DNA of 64,000 nt from Dyadobacter sp. UC 10 (lineage in GTDB: Bacteria > Bacteroidota > Bacteroidia > Cytophagales > Spirosomataceae), in the NCBI RefSeq assembly GCF_008369915.1, contig NZ_VSRN01000001.1:124001-188000 (forward strand), written 5' to 3'. Shown here piece by piece: positions 16,887 through 26,117 of this stretch; within the stretch, counting starts at the first letter, position 1; each line of letters opens with the position of its first letter. The notes under the pieces are model-generated. The model did not search any database and had not been told where the DNA came from. It saw only the letters and a list, made by a program, of their open reading frames with translations. Made by a program: the position numbers and the translations under genes.

Positions 16887-19800
16887 ATGAATTTAAAATT
16901 ACCGCTGATCAGGATTTTTTGCCTCTGTGTTGTAATCGGTGCGCTTCCCGCTGCGGCTTCGGCCCAACTTCTGGCTAATACCCGGAATTTCGTCCGGCAG
17001 TCTTCAGACACGCGGCCACAGATGAAGGAGCTGGCAGATATGTTATTGATACTGAAAAGTAGATACCAGGTGGATCTGCTGTTTGAAGAAAAAATCCTGA
17101 ACAGGATTATGGTCCCGGCCAACAGCATCCGTTCGTCGGCCTCTTTTGAAGATAACCTGGAAATACTGCTGCATTCGACAGGCATCCGGTTTAAGAAGGT
17201 AAAGAAGGACACCTATGTGCTGGTAGATGAAAAAATCAGCCCGGTACCTATACAAAAACCATTGGAACCCGTTTCCAATCCTTCCCGAGAAAATAGTGTG
17301 AAGGCCATTGAGGTCATCGGCAAAAAGATCAGGGAAGTACCGATGAGCAATGCGGACGTACCCATTACGGGCCGTGTCACTGATGAGAAAGGTGAAATAC
17401 TTCCAGGTGTGAATATCACGGTGAAGGGTACGCTGAGAGGGGTTTCTGCGGATGCATCAGGCAATTACAGCTTGTCGGTACCTAATGGTGAAGTAACGCT
17501 TATCTTTTCATTTGTCGGTTACCTCACCCAGGAAGTGGCGCTAGGCAACCGCAAGACGCTTGATGTAATTTTGCGGCCGGATAACCAGAACCTGGATGAG
17601 GTTGTTGTCGTCGCTTTCGGAACGCAGCGGAAAGAGAGTATCGTGGGCGCGATCTCGTCGGTATCGGCGAGCGATCTGAAAGTACCGGTGAGCAAACTCA
17701 GCAATGCACTTGCCGGTCAGATCGCAGGTATCGTATCCGTACAGGGCAGTGGTGAGCCGGGTTCGGGATCGAGTTTCTGGATCCGCGGTATCAGCAGCTT
17801 TGGGGCCAGCAATACCCCGCTTATTTTGGTTGATGGTATTCAGCGCTCGATGGACCTGGTTGATCCTGAAGACATTGAATCTTTCTCAATCCTGAAAGAC
17901 GCAAGTGCAACCGCGGTTTACGGGGTGAGAGGTGCAAACGGGATCGTTCTGATCACGACAAAAAAGGGCAAATACTCCGACAAGCCCACCATCAATACCC
18001 GATATGAACGAGGTTTCCTCGCACCTACCCGACTACCCAGGCTGGCCAATGCAAGCCAGTGGATGGAATATTACAATGACATCAGTTATGACGCGAACGG
18101 ATTGACCCCGTTCCCCGATCACATCAAACAGAAATACCTGTCGGGCGAAGACCCGGACCTTTATCCTAACGTGGATTGGATGAAGACGATTTACAAAGAT
18201 GCAACCACCAGCAACCGCTTGAATCTGAACGTCTCGGGCGGCGGAAAGATCGCCAGGTATTACGTTTCCGGCTCCTATTACAATGAAAACGGTCTTTTTA
18301 ATCCCGTTGTCAGCAAATCGTACAATCCGTCAGTGAGCTACAACAAATTCACTTTCCGGTCGAACCTGGATGTTGATATCACAAAATCGACCGAGTTAAG
18401 TCTCAATCTTTCAAATACTTACGAGAACAAAAATCGTCTGGGCGTAAACATGGACGCCATGTACAATATGGTCATGACCACCCCGCCGATATCCATCCCG
18501 CCTTACTATTCCAACGGGACCCACGCACAGCCGCTGGTGGGCAGCAATCCCTATTATTCGCTGAATTCCACCGGCTTTTCCCAGGACTTCTGGAATACCT
18601 CGCAGTCGCTCATGAGTTTAACCCAGGATCTGAGCGATTTCGCTTTGAAAGGATTGAAATTCAATATCAAGTTTTCCTGGGATGCGACCAATGAATCGAC
18701 ACTGGATAAAAGGAAAAACCCGGCCACCTATTACGCAACGGGACGCGACGATAGCGGCAATCTGATCCTTCACAAAAATGCGGACGGCAGTGATTACCTG
18801 TCGCTATCGCGATCAAACCGCGGCACGAAAACGACCAACCTCGAATCGTCACTGAACTACGACAATGCATTTGGCGATCACCGTTTGGGAGGATTATTCC
18901 TGTTTACAAGGAGGGAACATACCAACAATTTCCCCAGCGATTACATCCTGGCGTTCCCTTACCGCAACATTGGTATTGCCGGACGGGTGACCTATGCTTT
19001 TCAGAACAAGCTGTTTTTTGACGGAAATTTTGGTTACAACGGATCGGAGAATTTTGCTCCTGCCCACCGCTTTGGCTTTTTCCCCTCGATCGGCCTCGGC
19101 TACAACCTGAGCAAGGAGAAGTTTTTCCAGAATATGTTCCCGGCCGTTAACCTGATGAAATTCAGAGGCTCCCACGGCTATATCGGAAATGATCAGATCG
19201 GTGGCGACCGCCGGTTTGCCTACAACTCCGAAATGCAGTATTCCCAATCCTACATCTTTGGAACGACGGGCCAGAAGTTTGTGGGCGGTATTGCAACCGG
19301 AAATCCGGGCAACCCCAACGTGGCCTGGGAAGAGGCGATCAAAACGAATATCGGTCTCGAGCTGGGGATTTGGGACAACTTGAAATTGCAGGTCGATTAT
19401 TTCAATGAGCGCCGCGACGGGATCTATATTTTACAGCAAAGTGTCCCCTCGGTGGTCGGTGTGAATATAGCCCAGTATGTGAATTTGGGTAAAATGGCAA
19501 ACCGCGGGGTAGACGGCTCTATTGAATACAGTTACGTAAAAGGCGACTGGCTGCTTTCCGCCAGGGGAAATTTCTCCTATAACCGGAACAAAGTGATTTA
19601 CAACGACTCCCCCACTCCGATCTATGGCTATCAGGATATTGCCGGACAAGCATACAACCAGCAATTCGGGTTGGTGTCGCTGGGTTTATTCAAATCGGTA
19701 GAAGAAATTGAGCAAAGCCCGGTCCAGAAATTCGGGTCTGTGGTTCCTGGCGACATCAGGTTCAAAGATATCAATGGCGACGGGGTGATCGACAGCTACG

Positions 19801-20321
19801 ACCGTATCGCCATCGGGCGCAGTACCGTTCCCGAACTATCCTATGGTTTCGGATTAAGTGCCAAATACAAACAATTCGACTTGTCGGCATTCTTTCAGGG
19901 AGTAGGAAATGTAACCAGGATCATCAGCGGCGACCCTTTGCAGGGACCGCAGGGAAGTATACTGGTGAACGGGCAGATCCTGGCCGATGCGGCTGAAAAA
20001 CGATGGAGCCTGCGCAACCAGGACCCCAATGCCGAGTATGCGCGGATGTCGCTGGCTTACAATGAAAACAACCGGCAGGCGTCGACTTTTTACCAGAGAA
20101 ACATGAGTTTTATCAGGGTCAAGAATGCTGAAATCGGTTACACCGTCCCGAAAAGTTTTGTAAGCAAAGCAAAGATATCGTCGGTTCGTATCTATGCGCA
20201 GGGCGTTAACCTATTCACATTCAGCAAATTCAAATTATGGGACCCGGAACTGGACGCGAGCTTTGGAAACATTTATCCCCAGATGAGAACGGTCAGTTTC
20301 GGAGCCAGCCTTAATTTTTAA
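16887..20321 (+). CDS. SusC/RagA TonB-linked receptor with STN domain
   Basis: An 1144-residue outer-membrane receptor. Signal peptide about 1-27; STN domain about 45-115 (secretin/TonB short N-terminal fold that contacts FecR); carboxypeptidase-regulatory-like domain about 155-240 (LPGVNITVKGTLRGVSADAS); plug domain about 245-355 (IESFSILKDASATAVYGVRG); then the large barrel ending in VSFGASLNF. It imports glycan fragments captured by the SusD lipoprotein that follows 11 bases downstream. The STN domain marks it as a signalling transporter, agreeing with the ECF/FecR genes upstream. Confidence 0.95.
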   Translation: MNLKLPLIRIFCLCVVIGALPAAASAQLLANTRNFVRQSSDTRPQMKELADMLLILKSRYQVDLLFEEKILNRIMVPANSIRSSASFEDNLEILLHSTGIRFKKVKKDTYVLVDEKISPVPIQKPLEPVSNPSRENSVKAIEVIGKKIREVPMSNADVPITGRVTDEKGEILPGVNITVKGTLRGVSADASGNYSLSVPNGEVTLIFSFVGYLTQEVALGNRKTLDVILRPDNQNLDEVVVVAFGTQRKESIVGAISSVSASDLKVPVSKLSNALAGQIAGIVSVQGSGEPGSGSSFWIRGISSFGASNTPLILVDGIQRSMDLVDPEDIESFSILKDASATAVYGVRGANGIVLITTKKGKYSDKPTINTRYERGFLAPTRLPRLANASQWMEYYNDISYDANGLTPFPDHIKQKYLSGEDPDLYPNVDWMKTIYKDATTSNRLNLNVSGGGKIARYYVSGSYYNENGLFNPVVSKSYNPSVSYNKFTFRSNLDVDITKSTELSLNLSNTYENKNRLGVNMDAMYNMVMTTPPISIPPYYSNGTHAQPLVGSNPYYSLNSTGFSQDFWNTSQSLMSLTQDLSDFALKGLKFNIKFSWDATNESTLDKRKNPATYYATGRDDSGNLILHKNADGSDYLSLSRSNRGTKTTNLESSLNYDNAFGDHRLGGLFLFTRREHTNNFPSDYILAFPYRNIGIAGRVTYAFQNKLFFDGNFGYNGSENFAPAHRFGFFPSIGLGYNLSKEKFFQNMFPAVNLMKFRGSHGYIGNDQIGGDRRFAYNSEMQYSQSYIFGTTGQKFVGGIATGNPGNPNVAWEEAIKTNIGLELGIWDNLKLQVDYFNERRDGIYILQQSVPSVVGVNIAQYVNLGKMANRGVDGSIEYSYVKGDWLLSARGNFSYNRNKVIYNDSPTPIYGYQDIAGQAYNQQFGLVSLGLFKSVEEIEQSPVQKFGSVVPGDIRFKDINGDGVIDSYDRIAIGRSTVPELSYGFGLSAKYKQFDLSAFFQGVGNVTRIISGDPLQGPQGSILVNGQILADAAEKRWSLRNQDPNAEYARMSLAYNENNRQASTFYQRNMSFIRVKNAEIGYTVPKSFVSKAKISSVRIYAQGVNLFTFSKFKLWDPELDASFGNIYPQMRTVSFGASLNF

Positions 20322-20332
20322 TCTTGACGATC

Positions 20333-22171
20333 ATGAGAAAACTATCTTTTATATCAGGCATCCTATTCAGCATACTTGTATTCACGTCATGCAGCGACTA
20401 TCTCTCGGTAGAATTACAGAACGCGCTCACGCTGGAAGAAACATTTAACAAAAGAGGTACCACCGAGGCTTACCTCGCTCAGATTTACAGTTTTTTACCA
20501 AATGACTCCGACCTTGTAGGCGGGGAAGCTTCCGTTGTGCCAAGATCCGACGAAGGCATGTTCTCCTGGCTGTCGGGTGTTGCCTGGCTGAACATGAACA
20601 ATGGCTCCTGGGGCCCGACCACCTCATCTTTTGTGACCTGGAAAAACAGCTATACCGGTATCAACCAGGCTACGATCTTCATGAACAATGTGGACAAAAA
20701 CGTAGAGATCGGTGCGGCGGAGAAGGAGGTAATGAAGGCGGAAGCCCGTTTTATACGTGCATTTCTTTACTTCAACCTTTTGCGTAAATATGGCCCTGTA
20801 TACATCTGGGGAGACACCGACCCGGATATTTCGATCCGTCCTGAAACGATAGACCGGCATACGGTAGACGAGAACTTCAATTTCATTTTCTCTGAATTTG
20901 ACAAATGCATTGCTGCCCTCCCGGCTACGATTACCGAAGAAGCCTGGGCAGGCAGAGCTACCAAAGGCGCTGTACTGGCAGCAAAGGCGCGTGCAACGCT
21001 TTATGCAGCCCGCCCGCTCTTCAATGGCGCCGACTTTCTGAAATCCATGGTCAACAAGGAAGGCAAAAACCTTTTCCCGCAAGCTGTTGATCCTGGCAAA
21101 TGGGAAACCGCGGCGCAGACGGCGAAAGAGCTGATCGACATGAACCAGTACGCCTTGTACACCGACAATACCGAAACCGATCCGATGCGGAAGGCGATCA
21201 AATCTTATCAGGGGATATTTTTCAAGTTCTGGAATTCGGAGGTGATATGGGGCCGCTGGCTTGGCGCCGCAAATGGCTGGGTAGTACGGGCCAACCCGCC
21301 GCGGGTTGTGAAAGAAGGATATGGCGGATATGCTCCCTCCCTGAAACTGGTCGACACTTATCCGATGGCCGCCAGCGGGCGCTACCCGGTTACGGGCTAC
21401 GACGCTACCGGCTACCCGTTGATAGATGCCAAGTCGGGCTACCGGGAAGAAGGTTTTACGGCAAACTACATCCACCCGATGGATAACTGGAAACCGATCC
21501 GGGCACACAATAGTACCGTCGGACGCGATGCGCGCTTTTACGCTTCCATACTTGCAAACGGCTTCAACTGGTACAATCGCGGCGCGGGAGATAAAGTAGT
21601 TACATTCCACACGGGAGGCACTTCGGGCTATCAGGCTTCGGGAGACTGCGTGAAGGCAGGTTATCTCTTCCGGAGAATGTCCGACCCGAATAACAATACC
21701 GAAAACGGTCAGTGGGGCCAATTCTGCTGGCCCATGTTCAGGCTTGCGGAAATTTACCTGAGCTATGCCGAAGCCTGCAACGAAAAACCGCAGCGAAACG
21801 AAGCAGATGCGCTGCTGTATATCAATAAAGTCAGAAACCGGAGCGGGCTTAACAATTTGCAGGTCGCTTACCCAGAGGTGACCGGAAACCAGTCTCTGCT
21901 ACGGGAGCTGATCCGCAAGGAACGAATGGTTGAAATGGCTTTTGAATCGCACCGCTACCACGATGCGCGGACCTGGCTGATCGCCGAAAAAGAATTTGTC
22001 GGCCCGAATTACACCAGAAACCTGGCGGCCACCAATTACGATGATTCGTGGAAGCGCTCTTCTACCCTTTTCCCCGGCACCAGGGTATTTGAAAAGAAAC
22101 ATTATTTCTTTCCGATCAATCAGGAGCAGCTGAATGAGATGAAGAATTTCACACAGAACTACGGATGGTAA
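20333..22171 (+). CDS. SusD/RagB glycan-binding lipoprotein
   Basis: A 612-residue surface lipoprotein; the lipobox Phe-Thr-Ser-Cys puts lipidation at Cys20. The TPR-like helices and C-terminal RagB/SusD domain are recognisable, including ALLYINKVRNRSGL and ELIRKERMVEMAFESHRYHD near residues 490-540. It forms the lid of the SusC pore and binds the substrate. The ATG at 20333 is preferred to a TTG nine bases upstream because it opens directly into the signal peptide. The same ACGATCATG context precedes the next gene. The glycan bound cannot be read from sequence. Confidence 0.93.
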   Translation: MRKLSFISGILFSILVFTSCSDYLSVELQNALTLEETFNKRGTTEAYLAQIYSFLPNDSDLVGGEASVVPRSDEGMFSWLSGVAWLNMNNGSWGPTTSSFVTWKNSYTGINQATIFMNNVDKNVEIGAAEKEVMKAEARFIRAFLYFNLLRKYGPVYIWGDTDPDISIRPETIDRHTVDENFNFIFSEFDKCIAALPATITEEAWAGRATKGAVLAAKARATLYAARPLFNGADFLKSMVNKEGKNLFPQAVDPGKWETAAQTAKELIDMNQYALYTDNTETDPMRKAIKSYQGIFFKFWNSEVIWGRWLGAANGWVVRANPPRVVKEGYGGYAPSLKLVDTYPMAASGRYPVTGYDATGYPLIDAKSGYREEGFTANYIHPMDNWKPIRAHNSTVGRDARFYASILANGFNWYNRGAGDKVVTFHTGGTSGYQASGDCVKAGYLFRRMSDPNNNTENGQWGQFCWPMFRLAEIYLSYAEACNEKPQRNEADALLYINKVRNRSGLNNLQVAYPEVTGNQSLLRELIRKERMVEMAFESHRYHDARTWLIAEKEFVGPNYTRNLAATNYDDSWKRSSTLFPGTRVFEKKHYFFPINQEQLNEMKNFTQNYGW

Positions 22172-22197
22172 TCAAAATAAAAAAGCGACTTACGATC

Positions 22198-23085
22198 ATG
22201 AAAATTAAAAATAGCTTGCTGAATTTACTGATATGCCTGCCTGCCATCGTTGGCTCAGGTTGTGAAGACCGGCGCCTGAACAATATGGTGGAGGATAAGG
22301 TCTACCTGAATGATTCCGGGGAAAATTTGCAAAATATCTTTAAGTGGGAGAATTTTACCTACCAACTTCAGGCCATTAAAAGCGGGGTTGGGCAGCAGGG
22401 CGGTGAAGTTGCCCTGCACGTAGACGAGGCTTTACTGGCGCAGTTCGGCGATAAATACACATTGCTGCCAGCGGAATTGTACAAGATCAAAACGCCGCAG
22501 GTATCTTTTGGAGAACAGGATTACAGCGTTCCTTTCGAAATTGAATTTAATGCTGCCGGAATAGAGACTTTGCAGGCTGCCACCGAACTGGTTTACGCGG
22601 TGCCTGTCAGGATTTCGTCGAATACTATTAAACCTGCCGGGGAAAATCAGCTGTATTCACTGGTTATCCCCCAAGTACTTGATCCTTACATCCAATTTAA
22701 AACACCAGGTCTGGCCCCCGGGACTGCTGCGATCAGTACCGCAAATTCACCGGCCGAAACCAGGTTTTATGCGTTTCTTCAAACCAATTACCATAATAAA
22801 ACCGATCTGCAATACAAGGTCGAAGTGAGCGAAGCGGCGCTGAAAGCCTATAACCTCGCCAATGAAACAACCCACAAATTACTCCCTGCTGCTGGTTACA
22901 GGATTGACGAAACAACTTTTACGATCGCAAACCTGAATAATGAGCAGGCATTGTCCTATTACCTGATAAAAGGTAAGGTCCCCAACGGCGATTATATGCT
23001 GCCGCTTGAAATCACAACTGTTTCAAAATACGGAATCGACCCGTCGAGATCGACTATCCTAATACCTGTATCAATCCAGGATTAA
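22198..23085 (+). CDS. DUF1735-type surface glycan-binding lipoprotein
   Basis: A 295-residue lipoprotein with signal peptide and lipobox Gly-Ser-Gly-Cys at about residue 22. Two domains of mostly beta structure follow; the first resembles DUF1735 (BT_3987-like N-terminal), a family usually placed directly after SusD and thought to bind glycan at the surface. No glycosidase motif is visible, and the protein stops soon after the second beta domain. The ATG at 22198 is chosen because the longer reading overlaps the SusD end and has a lysine-rich, non-signal start. Confidence 0.75.
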   Translation: MKIKNSLLNLLICLPAIVGSGCEDRRLNNMVEDKVYLNDSGENLQNIFKWENFTYQLQAIKSGVGQQGGEVALHVDEALLAQFGDKYTLLPAELYKIKTPQVSFGEQDYSVPFEIEFNAAGIETLQAATELVYAVPVRISSNTIKPAGENQLYSLVIPQVLDPYIQFKTPGLAPGTAAISTANSPAETRFYAFLQTNYHNKTDLQYKVEVSEAALKAYNLANETTHKLLPAAGYRIDETTFTIANLNNEQALSYYLIKGKVPNGDYMLPLEITTVSKYGIDPSRSTILIPVSIQD

Positions 23086-23093
23086 TCCAAAAT

Positions 23094-23129
23094 CATCACA
23101 GCAATTGCCGCATGGCCAATGCTGTGATG
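23094..23129. other. Intercistronic hairpin after DUF1735 gene
   Basis: CATCACAGCA at 23094-23103 pairs perfectly with TGCTGTGATG at 23120-23129. The stem extends inward through ATTG/CAAT if one A is bulged. No T-run follows, so it is more likely an RNA stabiliser or partial terminator than a full intrinsic terminator. It sits exactly between the uptake genes and the catabolic genes of the locus. Confidence 0.6.
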
Positions 23130-23156
23130 GCTTAATTTAAACCAGCTAATAATCTG

Positions 23157-23846
23157 ATGATGAGAAATTGGAAAAACGGCATTTGTGCGTTATGTATACT
23201 CTGTGTTGTCTCCGTCAATGTCAGCGGGCAGCAACAGGACAAATTTGAATTGTCAAAAAAGGAAAAAAAAGAGGGCTATAAGATCCTGTTTGATGGCACG
23301 TCGATGGATCAATGGAAAGGAAATACTGCTGAATACGTGCTGGAAGAGGGAACGATAACCATGCGCCCGACGCAGGAGGAAGGCGGTAATTTATATACAA
23401 AAGATACGTACGCAGATTTCACCCTGCGTTTCGAATTTCTGCTGGGACCCGCCGGGAACAACGGGCTGGGACTTCGCCACGATTTTGTGGAGCCTAAAAA
23501 GGGATACAGCGGAATGGAGCTGCAAATACTTGACAATGAACACCCCAGTTACAAAGACCTGGAACCGGGCCAATACCACGGCTCTGTTTATAAAATTATC
23601 CCTGCCAGGCGCGGCTTTCTGAAACCGGCGGGCGAATGGAATGTACAGGAAGTACGCGCGAAAGGCGACCATCTCCAGGTAATCCTGAACGGTGAAAAGA
23701 TTTTGGACGGCCATTTAAAAGAGGCAACAGCGAAATTAAAACCGGGCTCTTTCCAGAAGGCAGTATTGAATGAATCGGGACATATTGCTTTTCTGGGCCA
23801 CGGTTCCGTTGTCAAATTCCGGAATATCCGCATTAAGGAAAACTAA
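23157..23846 (+). CDS. DUF1080 protein (3-keto-disaccharide hydrolase family)
   Basis: A 229-residue secreted protein with an N-terminal signal peptide (about 1-25) and one jelly-roll DUF1080 domain (GYKILFDGTSMDQWKG at the start, FLLGPAGNNGLGLRH in the middle, GHIAFLGHGSVVKFRNIRI at the end). Characterised members cleave 3-keto-glycosides, including 3-keto-disaccharides. Its partner would be an enzyme oxidising position 3 of the sugar, and the next gene is a Gfo/Idh/MocA oxidoreductase, which fits. Starts at 23157 and 23160 are both possible (ATGATG). Exact substrate unknown. Confidence 0.85.
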   Translation: MMRNWKNGICALCILCVVSVNVSGQQQDKFELSKKEKKEGYKILFDGTSMDQWKGNTAEYVLEEGTITMRPTQEEGGNLYTKDTYADFTLRFEFLLGPAGNNGLGLRHDFVEPKKGYSGMELQILDNEHPSYKDLEPGQYHGSVYKIIPARRGFLKPAGEWNVQEVRAKGDHLQVILNGEKILDGHLKEATAKLKPGSFQKAVLNESGHIAFLGHGSVVKFRNIRIKEN

Positions 23847-23865
23847 AAACCCTAAACCAAATAAT

Positions 23866-25155
23866 ATGGAATATGCAAAACCTGTCGACAGGCGGGAGTT
23901 TATTAAAATGAGCAGCCTGGGCGCATTGGGGTTCACCCTGCTTCCGTCCTTCCCGGGAAAAGCAGCTGCAAGTGACCGGATCCGGATCGCCCACATCGGT
24001 CTTGGCGGAATGGGAAACAGCCATATGCGCTGGTTTGCCAATTTGCCGGAGGTTGAGATCGCGGCGCTATGTGACGTCGATGCGCTGCATTTGGGAGAAA
24101 CCAGAGAACGATTGGCCAAAATACACCCCGACCGTAAAGTAGACACCTACGGGGATTTCAGGCGGATACTGGACCGGAAAGACATCGATGCCATTACCAT
24201 CGCCACGCCAGATCACTGGCATGCGCAGATTGCCACCCTGGCGTTTCAGGCGGGGAAGGACGTTTATGGGGAAAAACCGCTTTCACACAATGTGCAGGAG
24301 GGAAATATGATGTTGAAAAACCTGAACAAATACGACCGGGTTTTTCAGATGGGCAACCAGATCCACGCGGGAGAAAACTTTCATCGGGTCGTGGAAATAA
24401 TCAAGTCGGGGGCAATAGGCAAAGTATCGACCGTGCGGCTTTGGAAAACCGGACACTCCCCCGAACTGCGTCCCTCCGGCGTGCAGGCGATCCCTAAAAC
24501 GCTGGACTGGGATATGTGGCTCGGCCCGGCACCGCTCACAGACTACATGCCGGAGAAATGCCACGGAACTTTCCGGTATTTCCTGGACTATTCAGGTGGC
24601 GTTTACGCGGATTTCTGGTGCCATATTGCCGATGTAGTTTATTCAGCGATCATGCCGAAGGGCTTAAAGAAAATAGCTGCCCGCGGAGAAACCCCGGCCG
24701 GCCTGGGAGACGCTCCGAAGTGGCTGGATGTAGACTACGAGTTTGACGACCTTAAATTATACTGGACGACAGTTCCCCCGAACGTACCGGGTGCTGCCCA
24801 AAGAGGGATCGGCGCATATTTTGAAGGAGACAAGGGGACGCTCATTTGTGACTACGACTCCAGAGAAATTACTATCAACGGCGAAACGGTTACAGAAATC
24901 CCTGAGATCCCGCAAACAAACCCACGCTCACCGGGGCACCAGCAAAATTTTGTAGATGCAGTTAAATCCCGGAAACAGCCCGAATCCAATCTCGCCTATG
25001 CCAGGGAACTCACGCTTCCGATGCATCTGGGACTGATATCGTACCGGCTAAAAAGGGAATTGACCTGGAATGCGGATAAAGAAAAGTTCGAGGGAGACAA
25101 AGAGGCAAACAAACTTTTATCCCGGAAAATAAGGAAGAAATGGGACTTAGCGTAA
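23866..25155 (+). CDS. Gfo/Idh/MocA oxidoreductase with Tat-like signal
   Basis: A 429-residue NAD(P)-dependent oxidoreductase. The N-terminus has RREFIK and a hydrophobic stretch like a twin-arginine signal, so it is probably exported with its cofactor bound. The Rossmann motif IRIAHIGLGGMGNSH begins near residue 44, and the catalytic-type EKP motif (YGEKPLSH) lies near 140. Members oxidise sugar hydroxyls, often at C3, which suits the DUF1080 hydrolase 19 bases upstream. I start at the ATG at 23866; an upstream in-frame ATG would overlap the DUF1080 gene. It ends the plus-strand locus, 19 bases before a convergent gene. Confidence 0.88.
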   Translation: MEYAKPVDRREFIKMSSLGALGFTLLPSFPGKAAASDRIRIAHIGLGGMGNSHMRWFANLPEVEIAALCDVDALHLGETRERLAKIHPDRKVDTYGDFRRILDRKDIDAITIATPDHWHAQIATLAFQAGKDVYGEKPLSHNVQEGNMMLKNLNKYDRVFQMGNQIHAGENFHRVVEIIKSGAIGKVSTVRLWKTGHSPELRPSGVQAIPKTLDWDMWLGPAPLTDYMPEKCHGTFRYFLDYSGGVYADFWCHIADVVYSAIMPKGLKKIAARGETPAGLGDAPKWLDVDYEFDDLKLYWTTVPPNVPGAAQRGIGAYFEGDKGTLICDYDSREITINGETVTEIPEIPQTNPRSPGHQQNFVDAVKSRKQPESNLAYARELTLPMHLGLISYRLKRELTWNADKEKFEGDKEANKLLSRKIRKKWDLA

Positions 25156-25174
25156 GCTTGCAGCCCCCGAACAC

Positions 25175-26062
25175 TTAGTGTTTGCCTAACTTCTCCGCCA
25201 GAAACTCTTTAAAATCCCGAATAAGTTCGGTCTTTGAACTTTCAAAATCTATTGACGGCGGATTCCAGTTTGCTTCGTTCCAAACGGTTTGTTTCAATTT
25301 TTCAAGCTGGCCTTGATCGTATGTGTAATGGTTGACCGGAAAATTATTTATGGGTACCCCAATATCTTCTAAAATTGAAACCCTGTAATCTTTCCGGTTT
25401 CCGAAAAATATCACCGGAATTCCCATCGCAATACATGGCAGTGCGCAATGCAGTCTTGTTGTAATGACGGTTGAAGCATTATTTTTATAGAATTCAATCA
25501 ATTCTTTTGCTTTCACCCTCTTTTGATGCTCACTTATTTCCTTTGAGATATGGTGCGTCAAACGAATGGAATTGGCTTCAATATGCGGAGGCATTAAAAT
25601 GGGAACGTCGACAATAACGTTCAATTCTTTTTTAATGATTTTATTTCTTTTTGGAAATGTCAAAGTGAGACATTTGGTATAGAAGGATTCAATTCCCTCA
25701 TTTTCTAGTTTTTGCTGCGTAAACCTGTCCCTGCATCCTACGGGTTGATGCGTTTTCAAATAATCCAGTGATTCCGGATCTGAAATCAAATACTGCCACG
25801 AATCATTCCAGTTGGTAACATGGAGGCCCCAGAAAACCGGACGAAAAGCGGGGGACAAAGGAAAGCAGGAGCCCGGCGAATGCGTGAACCAGCCATTCAT
25901 AATTAAAATATACTTTTTTGAAGACTTTACTTCGCCAAGGTTATCACGGTTAAATCGTTTATGGACTACAGGAATAAACTGCTCCGCTGCCAATGATTGT
26001 ATATAATCTCCCAGGTTATCTGATTGAAGATAATTGAACCCGGCAAACAAATGATTTTCCAT
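25175..26062 (-). CDS. Polysaccharide pyruvyl transferase family protein
   Basis: A 295-residue protein with the two hallmark segments of the family: NLGDYIQSLAAEQF near residue 17 and TTRLHCALPCIAMGIPVIFF near 203. Members transfer pyruvate ketals onto sugars, but the family also includes transferases of unknown donor. No signal peptide or membrane segment is present. It is the last gene of a minus-strand operon that begins with an outer-membrane barrel gene under a LytTR-type operator, so it probably modifies a sugar or peptide made in the RiPP island. The DNA here is clearly more AT-rich than the flanks, hinting at transfer. Confidence 0.78.
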   Translation of the reverse strand: MENHLFAGFNYLQSDNLGDYIQSLAAEQFIPVVHKRFNRDNLGEVKSSKKYILIMNGWFTHSPGSCFPLSPAFRPVFWGLHVTNWNDSWQYLISDPESLDYLKTHQPVGCRDRFTQQKLENEGIESFYTKCLTLTFPKRNKIIKKELNVIVDVPILMPPHIEANSIRLTHHISKEISEHQKRVKAKELIEFYKNNASTVITTRLHCALPCIAMGIPVIFFGNRKDYRVSILEDIGVPINNFPVNHYTYDQGQLEKLKQTVWNEANWNPPSIDFESSKTELIRDFKEFLAEKLGKH

Positions 26063-26117
26063 ATAGTGACGACCTTGATTACATTACAACAAGCAGACAT
26101 TCATATATCAGTGATAA

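Noticed and set aside
20624..21721. Long open frame (365 codons) on the minus strand across the SusD gene
   Set aside because: It is antisense to a clear SusD gene, rich in Arg and Cys as expected for a shadow, and matches no family.
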